Notes under the pieces: model-generated | Told to the model about the DNA's origin: nothing | Database searches by the model: none | The model's input: only the letters and a program-made list of their open reading frames with translations | Part shown: positions 18,040 to 27,342 of the stretch, in pieces | Layout: every line of letters begins with the position of its first letter | Position numbering within the stretch: the stretch's first letter is position 1 | Assembly (NCBI GenBank): GCA_963575745.1 | Contig: CAUYUJ010006335.1 | Location: forward strand, 757,551 to 785,261 | Length of the DNA: 27,711 bases | Origin: Prorocentrum cordatum | Taxonomy: Eukaryota; Sar; Dinophyceae; Prorocentrales; Prorocentraceae | Direction: 5' to 3' | Made by a program: the position numbers and the translations under genes

Positions 18040-18116
18040 GTGGAGGCGGAGGCGGAGGCGGCGGTTGGGGAGGCGGAGGAGGAGACGGAGGAGGAGGAGG
18101 AAGAGGAGGAGGAGGA

Positions 18117-18148
<32 letters not shown>

Positions 18149-18150
18149 CA
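18040..18150 (+). repeat. (GGA)n purine tract
   Basis: About 110 nt of GGCGGA then GGA/GAA repeat. The Glu-rich frame it opens continues to 18855 without any domain and is judged spurious. Confidence 0.9.
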
Positions 18151-18979
18151 ACGCACCTTCGCCCGGGCCGAGGCGGTCGAGACTCCCCCGTCGCAGAGCC
18201 CAGCCGCGCTTTCGACATGCAGGCGGCGGGGCAAGGGAGGCAGTACCCTGGGGAAGCGATGGGGGCGCCTCCGCGCGAGCCGCTTGGCGACCGCCGCGCT
18301 GGTACCCCTGGTCGTCGCGCAGCGCGCGGGGGGGCCCTCACGACGTGCCATGCGCGCATGCCTGCTACGAGGTCGGATGGGGCGCGCTGCGGGGTCGGCG
18401 CCGTGCCCCCGCCGCTCGGGTCTGCACTCTCGCGGCGGGGCGCGGGCCGTGGGCCGCCACGGGCCCGACGTATTGCTGGAGCCGATGGGTTCCCAGTCGT
18501 CGTCGCCCCCTCCTCTTGCCCCCCTCCGCCTTCCCTCGGAGGTCGAGTGACCTCCTACCCTGACACGTCGATTCGTGGATTGGCCGGTTTCGGTTCGCGA
18601 GAGGGCGTCACGGCCGTTACCTTTGCGGGTCCAGGTCCGTCGGTTTCGGTCCTAGGCCGTTTTCACCAAAGCGTGGTTTACTCAAGGGAGGTTTGTCCAC
18701 CGCCGATTCCCTGGTCTTCCTCATCTCCCTGCTACACCTACTCCTCCTGCAGCTGCGGCCGATCCCCCTTCCTCGTCCTCCTGCTCTTCTTCCTGCTCAT
18801 GCCACACCTCCCTTCCTCGTCGTCCAATATCCAACGCCCCCCTTTTGCTCCTTAACTGTGTACGGGGCGACCCCTATTTGGGCTGCGCGGGGCGACGAAC
18901 AACGATGTGATGTCCAGGAGGGGCAGGGAGGCACTGGGGTGGATGAGAGCGGGTAGGATGTCGGGGAGTTACTGTGACC
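18151..18979. other. GC-rich non-coding region
   Basis: Short and medium open frames in several frames, all Arg/Pro/Ser-rich. Contains a pyrimidine-rich stretch at about 18690-18850 (CCTCCTGC/CTTCCTCG). I see no gene, RNA or regulatory element. Confidence 0.5.
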
Positions 18980-19340
18980 ATTCTTTCATGTTGGGCCCTC
19001 TCCTGGGGATTCTTGGGGGCCTCTTTGTGGGTACGCTGTGTATCCAGCAATGACCAACTTGGGGACCTCTGGGGGCCTATTTGAGTGCTCATGGAGCCAC
19101 CTTGAGGCTTTCTTGGGCCTCTCTTGGGGCACTCTTCTTGCTATCGTGGAGGCCATACGCTCTTGGTTTCCGCTTGAACCATTTTTTGTTTGGCCACGAG
19201 AAGGCGAGAAGGCAAGCATCACTGAACACCTCATGCTTTGAACTAGTCGTCCTCGTGGGGAGATTCTTGGGATGCTCCATTGCCGACCCGGGCCTTCTGG
19301 TGGCAGTCTTGAGAGGTATGGGGGAAGCATTTTAGAGTCC
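18980..19340 (+). repeat. Degenerate CTTGGGGGCCTCT minisatellite, copy 1
   Basis: Repeated phrases TTCTTGGGGGCCTC, CTTGGGGACCTCTGGGGGCC, TTCTTGGGCCTCTCTTGGGGC and GATTCTTGGG. The same vocabulary recurs more densely at 21714-21965. Confidence 0.6.
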
Positions 19341-19445
19341 ATCTTCTATGAAATGAGACATCCTGCCCGGTTTTGGAGCCGTCTTCGGCTACCCGCGATC
19401 AATTCGGAATCAGCATGGGCCAGGGCTGATTCTCTGACACCGCTC

Positions 19446-19460
19446 GGGGGGGGGGGGGGG
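19446..19460 (+). repeat. G15 homopolymer
   Basis: Fifteen consecutive G in a G-rich context. Its length is likely to be imprecise in the assembly. Confidence 0.9.
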
Positions 19461-19594
19461 AGGCGCCTTCCGGGCCCAGGGCAGGGGTAGGGGGAGGGGT
19501 CGAGTTTCCAGCAGGACTTCCGCCAGGCTTCTCGCTCGCGCCCGCCGCCATTCCAACCTCGGCGGCGAGCGAAGGGGGGAAGCGAGAAGGAGAA

Positions 19595-19725
19595 GGCCTT
19601 CTCAGAAGGCGGCGGGACTTCTCAGAAGCCTTCCGACCTCCTGAGAAGTTTCCTGTGTTTTCGGGGAAGGCTTGAAACACTTCTCAGAAGATTGGGCGAC
19701 TTCCGAGCCTTCTGAGAACGCCCGC
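19595..19725 (+). repeat. Cluster of CTTCTCAGAAG short palindromes
   Basis: CTTCTCAGAAG, an inverted repeat around one C, occurs exactly near 19598, 19618 and 19680. Related forms (CCTCCTGAGAAG, CCTTCTGAGAACG) lie near 19639 and 19708. Confidence 0.7.
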
Positions 19726-19740
19726 CCCTTCTCACTTCCC

Positions 19741-20582
19741 CCCCTCGCCCGCCCCCTTTCCCACCGCGCGTGCAGCATCGGGGACTCAGCGCCGGCAGCG
19801 GTCGCCGGCCGATTCAAACAGCCGCTCGGAGATCCAGCGCGCACAGGACGCGCGCCACGCCGGCGAGGCGCGCCGCGCGTCTGCGAGGTGCCACGGGTGC
19901 CCAGCAGCAGCAAGAGCAACACACAATCCACGGCCACGGGTACCACAGGAAGCAGCACAGCGACGCACAGCAGCGTCAGTGTCTCCCAGGCAGGTGCTAT
20001 AGCTCAACGAGCTCCAGCGAGAACGGCACCACAAGTCTCATCAGCACAACCGCCAGTGTCAGCACTAACAGCAACACTAGCACGGCGCCAGTGCGCCACG
20101 TGCACCGGGTGTGCCACGTGCTACAGACGCGCGAAGAGCGCGCAAGGTACGCGAGCGCACGCGACGGCACACATCGGGCAGTATGCCGAGACCCCCATGC
20201 ACCCTCGTCGACCAGCGCCAAGTGATGTCGGGGTGACCAGCATGGCGTTTGGTATATGTACCCGCACCTGTTTTTGGCACAGGCTTTCGACAACGATGGT
20301 CGGCTGCGCACGGTGGATAATATTCTTCCCCCACCATCCTGGACGAAAATCAGTGCGCATGGTCCAGTGTTTGCCGTAACGTGCATGCACGTCGCATTTT
20401 TTTGACAGGAGTTCGCCGACGGCCAGTTGAATGGGTGAGTGGGTTTTAACAGAGAGTGTTCAGAGACAGCCACCTCTCCGAATGTGAGCCCAGAGGACCT
20501 CGCATATAAGTCGCCTACTCCCAGAGGGTCTCGGAGATTCGGATAGCGAGGTCTGCCTCTCAGGAATTCTAGACGCTTCGCG
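19741..20582. other. Non-coding region with one perfect palindrome
   Basis: CAG/AGCAAC-rich low-complexity stretch at 19900-20090. The longest open frame (to 20379) has no domain. A 14-bp perfect palindrome ACGTGCATGCACGT lies at 20379-20392 and is followed closely by T7. Confidence 0.5.
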
Positions 20583-21288
20583 TATCCCCACTAGATGCAG
20601 ACTCCCTGGATTGCACGCCTTGGCTAAGACGCCCTGGGTCGCTGCTGCCTGCCGCCTGACCGCGGCCTCGCGCGCGCCCGCTCCCTAGTCGCGGCCGCAG
20701 CCCGACCGTGACCGCCCGCCGCTGGCGCTTCCGCCTGCGGCTGAAAACAAAAAAATATCCCCACTAGACACTTTCGGCGCGCAGTCGTACCGTTTTCGCG
20801 GGCGATCAGAAGTATCCCCACTAATCCACTGTTGGCATGCGACATAGGTATGTTGGACTGCTTGCTCAGCCCCGCGCCATGCCGTGCTCTGCTCCGTGGC
20901 ACGTCTACCTCTGGCGCCTGGCGCGACAAGGTACACTTCGCTTACCCTCCTGGTGGTCTTGCCCCTGGAGTGGTTGCTCTTCAGCCGCCTGGCACACCTG
21001 GCAGCTTTTGCAGCCCTGCGTTCAGCCGCCCGGCATCGCCCGGCGTCCCTCGGCGGCAGTCCGGCAGCCGTTAGTGCGCGCGCTGGGTAGTTAGGTTTCG
21101 GTCGTAGCCCGGGCTGACTTCTGACGCCGCCTGTGCCTTCGCTTGCGATCGCGACCAAAAAATATCCCCACTAGTTTTTCGTCCCTCCTTCTTCCTGTGC
21201 GCGAATTTGGGCCGTTGCCCGTGTGCATCGTTCCTGGACGCCACCCGACCTTTTCGCCGCGGTCGCGATCAGAAAATATCCCCACTAG
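20583..21288 (+). repeat. Five dispersed copies of TATCCCCACTAG
   Basis: Copies at 20583-20594, 20756-20767, 20813-20824 (last base A), 21163-21174 and 21277-21288. Three are preceded by A-runs (AAAATATCCCCACTAG), and copies 3-5 also share GCGATCnnnnA upstream. Copies 2-3 are 57 bp apart and 4-5 are 114 bp apart, twice 57. Sequence between copies is not obviously conserved, and no gene is seen. Confidence 0.8.
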
Positions 21289-21392
21289 TCCATCCAGAAA
21301 CGCTGTCCAGGCGAGTTTAGGTAATCAGGGATTGCGGGAGCAAAGAGGGGGACGGCCGAACCGTGCGAAGGAGGGAGGAGGAGAAGGAGGAG

Positions 21393-21421
21393 GCTGGATG
21401 GATGGATGGATGGATGGATGA
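21393..21421 (+). repeat. (GGAT)n microsatellite
   Basis: About seven tandem GGAT units. Confidence 0.95.
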
Positions 21422-21449
21422 GCGAGTGGGGTGAAGAAGTATGAATCTG

Positions 21450-21546
21450 TATATGGTGATGATGGTGATGATGATGATGGTGATGATGATGCTGAGGATG
21501 GTGATGATGCTGGTGATCATCACCAGGTGATGATGATGATGATGAT

Positions 21547-21619
<73 letters not shown>

Positions 21620-21700
21620 GGGAGGAGGAGGAGGTGGAGTAGGAGGAGGAGGAAGAGCAGGAATAGGAGGACGGAGGAGCAGGAGGAGGAGGAGAGCACG
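21450..21700 (+). repeat. (GAT)n then (GGA)n tract
   Basis: Interrupted GAT repeat that becomes a pure ATG run at about 21549-21617, followed by GGA-rich sequence to about 21700. Includes GGTGATCATCACC, a perfect short palindrome, at about 21511-21523. Confidence 0.95.
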
Positions 21701-21713
21701 CAAAAGGCCAGAG

Positions 21714-21965
21714 GTCTCTTGGTTGCTTCTCGGAGCCTCTTGGGATATCTCATGGGCGCTTCTCGCAGGCCTCTTGGGACGTCTTGGGTGTCTCTTGGCG
21801 GTCCTGATGGGTGCCTCGGGGGGGCCTCTTGGGGCCGCTTGGGGTCCTCTTGGGGGCCTCCTGGGTGCCTCTTGGGGGCCTCTTGGGGCTAGCTTGGGGC
21901 CATCTTTGGGCCATCTTGGGGCCATCTTGGGGCTTCCCGGGCGCTTCTTGGGGCCTTCTTCGAGG
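21714..21965 (+). repeat. Degenerate CTTGGGGCC minisatellite, copy 2
   Basis: Dense array of GGCCTCTTGGG, CTTGGGGGCC and CATCTTGGGGC phrases at irregular 11-25 bp spacing, in the same orientation as the related array at 18980-19340. Confidence 0.8.
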
Positions 21966-22703
21966 ACATCGATCAAAGAAGGGGGTTCCCCAATTAATGC
22001 TGCCCCCCTAACAGGCCAACATGTGGCCAAAAACTTGCTAAAACCAATGATTTTGGCTTCCTCGCCGAGGCCGTGTGGACGCCCTAACACCTCGCGACCA
22101 GCACCGTCCAGGTCCAGGGGAAGGGGTTGGGGGGGAGGGGTAAACCCCTCCCTGAAGGGGAAGAAGGGGGTTGGTGGGAGTGGCGCGTTTTCCGTCCCAG
22201 TACCATGTCCGCCTTCAGGTCGGGCTCCTTGACCGTCTTTGGTGAAGTCGGCAGGGTGGGAGGAGGACGATGAGGAGGGTTCGAAGGAAATCCAGGAAGA
22301 AGTGGGAGGGTCCACGGGGACATCCATGTCAGTGATGCACGAGAGCTTGCCTGTCGCCTTCTCGCTCAAGGCACTTATTTCGGGATATCATTCTCCGAAC
22401 GGCCACAGCCCTCTGCAGGGCGGGAGCTCATCGGGTCGCGGCAGTCGGTGGCCAGGCGCTGGGCACCTGGATCCAAGCAGCAGCAGCGGGTGCGACTGCA
22501 GCTGGTTCCTCGACGCCGCGCCCAAGGAGGCGTTCATCGGGCTGTTGAAGGGGCAGCCTGGCAGGCGCGGACAGGAGCACCTGCACGGGCATCCGTCATA
22601 CACGCCGCCCTGCCCCGAGCCCAGGCACACCCGGCCTGGGGGGGCCCTCTCGCTCGCGCTCGGCCTGGTCGGGGCGCAGTGCTTCGCAAGGTCTTCGGCT
22701 TGA
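21966..22703. other. Leader region upstream of the DIRS-like element ORF
   Basis: GC-rich, with a small hairpin AGGGGTAAACCCCT at about 22136-22149. An open frame ends at TGA 22701-22703, in the same frame as the element ORF, but shows no domain. Terminal or split repeats expected of DIRS elements were not identified. Confidence 0.4.
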
Positions 22704-22745
22704 CAGGACGACGACGTGCCCGCGGAGAGACCCAGTCGGTGGTCC

Positions 22746-25700
22746 ATGGCAGCATCGCGGACGGCGAAGGCCCTGGAGAACCTGCGGGTGGGCGTACGGG
22801 TCCTCGGGCACTACGAGCAAGAGGACAACTACTGGCATGAATACAGTTTGGTCAGCAGGATCACTGCGGCCAATCGGGTGGTGGTCACTCCACGCAGTGA
22901 CATATGCGAGGAAGATACTGCAGACGCCCTGTACCTCTGTCAGGTCGGCCCCACTGGAGGCTTGTCCACGAAGCTGTCGGGCCACATCCTCAGCACAGAC
23001 ATCGTCCTCTTCAAGAGGCACGAAGGGAGGCTGCTCATCGAGGGCAAGCACCTCGCTAGCGAGATCTGCCAACAGGAGGGCCTCCCCGAGGAGCCACAAG
23101 GGGCGCCCGCGCCTCCGCCTGCACCCGATGGTGGTCTGGAGGATCGCGCTGACGCAGGTGATGTTCCTCGCTGGGTTGTCTTGGAGGCTTGCGCTGGCTA
23201 CCGACCAAGTGACGGGCTTCAAGCAGGCACCGTGCCCGGCGCCATTGCCGGGGATGGGGGCATCTGCGAGCCTGCCGAAGGGTTCAAGCTGGCAGTCGCG
23301 AAGGCCGATACCTACAAGGGCACGCCCACCGCCTGGCAGGACCGCCAAGCTGCAGAGCAGACTCGTCGAACCCTCCTCGTCAAGTGTGGTGGCGGCGGCA
23401 ACAGGGTCAGAGTCTTCGCCGGGTCAGGGGACACCACGACCTCCAACTCGCAGCTGGACTCCCCTGGCTGCAGGCCGCGGACTACCTTGTGGGTGGTGCA
23501 GCAGTATGCTAACAGACTTCGAGGACACAAGGCGGGCATACTTCGCAGTGCTGGGGGTCGGCTTTGCTCGACGAGCGCAAGAGCCTCTTGGGACAAGAGC
23601 GTGGGCTTGAAGGAGTTGTGGGTCGTACTGCACTGCGCAGCGGGGTGGCAGCCCGCCTTCAGGAGGGAGCAGCAGTACTCAAAGGGCGCCGCAAAGGACG
23701 TGAAGAAAAGAGTCTTGCTCGAGGTAGCGTGGACGAGAACAGCACAGACAGGCCGAAGTCAAAAGCAAAGGCCTTGGCTTGTGCTGACGGGGCTGCCTAG
23801 CCCCATCCCTACATTGAAGTGGCTTGGTCGCCCGCCTGCCCCCGAGCGGTCGACTATTCTCAAGGGGAGGTGCTGGTCATACGGCACTATGTTTTGTGAC
23901 GACGGCGGCGGAGGGCGTCATCGAGACCTACTTCCTATCCCAATTGGTCCGGAGCTGATGTCGATGCTGAGCGGTGGGGCTGCATGGGGCACTTCACTCA
24001 CAGCGCGGAGGAGAGCTGCGACCAGGAGGCGGCAGGATCAGTGGCTTCTCAACGGCATCGCCTCCCTCAACGAGCTGGGCGGGCAGGGGCGCCACGTGCC
24101 CGCCTCCGCCCCGCTCACGGCGGCCCAACGTGCTGCAGTGAGGCGGTTGGCCACGACCTACGGCAAGTGGTCGCCGCCCGTTGATCGCCCTAGTCCCCAT
24201 GAAGCGTGGGCGACGCTACAGGGTCTCAGGCCTGGCTACTCTGAAGTCGAGGCCTCCGGTTCTCGAACAGTCTACCAGCGGGGAAACATCTCTCTCCCCA
24301 AGATCGGTGCGGGTAAGGTGGCTCTTACGGAGGTCCTCCCGACTGACCTGCAGAACAAGCTGGAGACTGGGCGCGGGCTGTTGCGATCCCCAGAGGAGGC
24401 AGCAACGCTAATTCGTGATGCAGGTGCTCCTCGTGCCATGGGCCCGAAGCTTGGGCGGCTCGGCTACGACTACGGCCACGCTCTGGGGGAGCTCTACACC
24501 TCCGGGGTGATCGAGGCCAGCTCGGAGCCGGTTTTGGAGGAAGCTGGCATGTTTTTTGCGGCTCGCAAGGACAAGCGGTTGCGTCTCATCTGCGACACCA
24601 GGACGCCTAACATGCACTTTACCACGCCAGAACACACGGCAGTCGCGACGGGTGAGGCTTTGTCCTCGCTGGAGGCGTCGGGAGTCAATATGATCGGCAT
24701 GAGTTCTGGAGACGTCGACTGCTGTTTCTATCAATGTGCATTGCCGCCCTGGTGCAGGCGCTACTTCAACCTCCCGCTGATCGAGAGTCGCTTCCTGCCG
24801 CCGGAGGTTCGGAGCGCCTGCGGATTGTCGTTGAAGAGCGGCCAGGTACGCTTTCGATTCAAGGTGGCGCCCATGGGCTGGAGCTGGGCGGTGCACTTTA
24901 TTCAAGAAGCACACCTTCACCTGGTCAAGTCAGTTTTGCCATCTCAGCCATGGTGCTTGGACAAGTGCCCTGGCATTGACTTGAACACTGAGGATGTCAA
25001 GGTCCTGTGCATAGACCACTTTGCCGTGCTGTCCCAGTCGCCCTCCCGTGCCGCCACCGCCGTCGCTGACATGCAGGCGGCGCTCGCGGCCAAGGGCGCG
25101 GTCTCCGAGCTAGACCCTGCTCCGGCCGAGCGCGGCGAGCTGCTGGGATGCGAGCTCGACCTGCAGACGGGCTGCTGGCACGTGCTGGGTCGCAGGCTCT
25201 GGCGGGCCCACGGCGCCCTGGAGCATGTTCCCACGGGGCGGGCCAAGGTCTCTGGCCAAGAGCTCGAGCGTTTGATCGGCCACCTGGTCTCCATCCTGAT
25301 GCTGCGCCGGGAGGGGCTGGCCATGCTGCACTCCTCATATGAGTTCGCGCAGGCGTCCTACTCCAAGAAGCAGCCGCTCTGGAAGAGCGTGGTCCGTGAA
25401 ATGGGCTGGGTCAAGGCACTACTGCCTTGCCTTCGGGCCGACGCTCGACGCCCGTGGAGCGAGGTGGTCACTTGCTTCGACGCATCTCCTTGGGGCTACG
25501 GGATCGTGGAGACCGAGTGGGGCCTGAAGGATGCGCAGCGCGTCGGCAGGGTCTCCGAGCGCGCGCGGTTCCGCGGCGTGCTCGCTGCCGAGGGCGCCCC
25601 CCGCGAGAGGACGCTGGAGCAGGAGATAGCGCGGGCGCCAGAGCCCGCCCTCTTGCTGGCCGGGCGCTCGGCAGGCTTCCCGGAGGTCGACTTCGGCAAG

Positions 25701-26040
25701 ATGCATGCCCGGCCCTGGCGCGTAGTAGGCTGCGGCCGCTGGAAGCGCAAGGAGGCCATCCACGGGCTTGAGGGGGCCGCTCTGACATGGGCCGTTCGCC
25801 GGGCGGCCAGGGACTCACGGGGGCGCTGTTCGCGCCGACTCTTTCTTGGCGATAACATGTCTCTCGCCCTCGCTGCCGCCAAAGGCCGTGCGGCCAATCA
25901 TCGTCTCCTGGGAGTCTGTCGCGTCCTCTTCGCTGTGGGGGTCGCCGCAGACCTGAAGGTTCAGGTGAGGTGGCTCCCCTCAGAGTGGAACCCGAGCGAC
26001 GGCCCGCCCCGCCGCTTCCAGCCTCGGGGCCCCGGGGGCG
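22746..26040 (+). CDS. DIRS-like RT-RNase H polyprotein
   Basis: The frame has no stop from 22704 to the window edge at 27711; ATG 22746 is the first Met. Residues 1-500 are unrecognised (residues ~15-110 may form a small folded domain, and 330-420 are basic). RT: SGDVDCCF with Asp 656 as the first catalytic residue, VAPMGWSWA near 707-715, and an active-site segment CIDHF at 755-759, where the second Asp of the usual xDD is His. RNase H: CFDAS (Asp 912), LEGAAL (Glu 1009), LGDN (Asp 1036) and WNPSDG (Asp 1085). After about residue 1095 the translation turns into Arg/Pro/Gly-rich sequence, where the recombinase is encoded in another frame, so the functional domain probably ends near 26040. 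Role: cDNA synthesis and RNA removal for retrotransposition. Confidence 0.85.
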
Positions 26041-27342
26041 TGCGTGGAGGTGGCGATGCTCCAGGCGGTGCCGCCCGCGCCGATGGCCTTGGCGAGCTAC
26101 TGCTCCGGCCCTCGCGCGCCGAGCGAGCGCAGGAGCCGCTTGCCTTGCCACCCGGGCAACCGATGCCGGGGCAGGCCGAGGCAGGCCGCGTTGTCGGTGC
26201 TGGGCGAGCCCGAGAGCAGGCCAGACTTGGCTGGGCGGCACGCAAAGCTTGGCCTCAGTCGCTCGGAGAGCGACTTCATCCAGAAGAGGCGCCAGCTGCG
26301 CCCGCGCCAGACCCGGCGTGCTTCGGCCAAGTGCAGGACTCGCACGCAGGTGCCCTACCTCGGAATGATCCTCGGCTTGGTATGCTGGCTGAACATGGCC
26401 TTCCTCCTGGACTGGGCGCACCTCACGTGGGGCGAGACGCTGGGAGAGTGCGCCAAGTCGATCTACGACCGCGGGGTCCTCAAGGCGGCTTCTCAGCGGC
26501 TGGGCCCGGCGCTTCGCTGGGCGTTGCCCGCCCCCCGCCAGGGCGGGATCCGCGAGGTCCCCCCCCTGGCGCGCCAGGCGCTGAAGGGCTGGAACGTCCT
26601 GGGCCCGTCCAAACCCAGACCGCCCGTCCCGTTCTTGGTGGTGCTGGCGGTGGCCTGCGGGCGGTGCCGGGCGGGGAAGCCACTCTGTGGCTTGGCCGTT
26701 CTCGCCGGGTTCGTGACCTACATGCGCCCGTCAAGAGTGCTGGATTTGCGAGCAAGGCAGGTGGTCCTGCCGCTGCCAAGGGAAGGAGGTGTACCGATCT
26801 TCTTGACGGTCGCGGTGCGGGCCTCAGTGTACGAGATGCCAACCAAGACCCGCGAGTACGACCTTTCAGTTCGGCTCGACCTGCCCAGGCAACAGTTGGT
26901 GGTGAACCCGATCTTCCTTGTGCGAGCCCTTCGGGAACCCGTCCACGCCTTCCTGGTCTTGGGCTACAACCAACGGGTGAAGGACTTCCAGAACACGACC
27001 CTTGCTCGGAGCGTGTGCTTACGCAAGGCCACCCCTTGCCCCCTCCAGCATGGAGGGGCCAGCCACGACCGGAGCACGGGCGACAGAGACTCAGGCACCG
27101 TGCTGCAGCGAGGAGGGTGGAAGGCGTTCAAGTCCGTGCTGCGCTACGAGAAGCACGGACGCCTGCTGCTGGAACTACGCGAGCTCAGCGACCTGCTGCG
27201 CAAAACCCTCCGAGCAGCAAGCAGGGACTTCGTGGGCGTCTTCAACAGGTTCTTGGAGCTGCATTTCGGAGCGCCCCCCCCCATCAAAAAAGGGTGTGCG
27301 TCGAAGTCTTTTCAGGATGTGGAGCCCCGAGCAAACATCTGA
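25967..27342 (+). CDS. Tyrosine recombinase of the DIRS-like element
   Basis: Encoded in the frame one base downstream of the RT frame, open from after TGA 25964-25966 to TGA 27340-27342. No ATG start is needed if reached by a frameshift; a GTG lies at 26044. The N-terminal core-binding part is near 26380-26600 (LLDWAHLTWGETL, RQALKGWNVL). Catalytic-type boxes: TYMRPSRVLDLRARQVV with the box I Arg at 26725-26727; LQHGGASHDR at 27043-27072, which corresponds to the family's usual LRHGGAS-like box; and WKAFKSVLRYEKHGR with the candidate nucleophile Tyr at 27145-27147. In box II the usual Arg before His is Gln here, which may inactivate this copy. Role: integration of circular cDNA. Confidence 0.8.

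Noticed and set aside
18037-18855. 272-codon frame beginning in a GGA tract
   Set aside because: Glu-run from the repeat, then Arg/Pro/Ser-rich noise without motifs.
19672-20379. 235-codon frame, Ser/Thr/Ala-rich
   Set aside because: Low-complexity, no recognised domain and no convincing context.
22239-22703. 154-codon frame upstream of the DIRS-like ORF, same frame
   Set aside because: No domain, and ends at TGA 22701. Could be a leader or a decayed part of the element, but this cannot be supported.
24408-26421. Long minus-strand frames opposite the RT-RNase H and recombinase region
   Set aside because: Antisense shadows; the + strand holds the recognised catalytic motifs.
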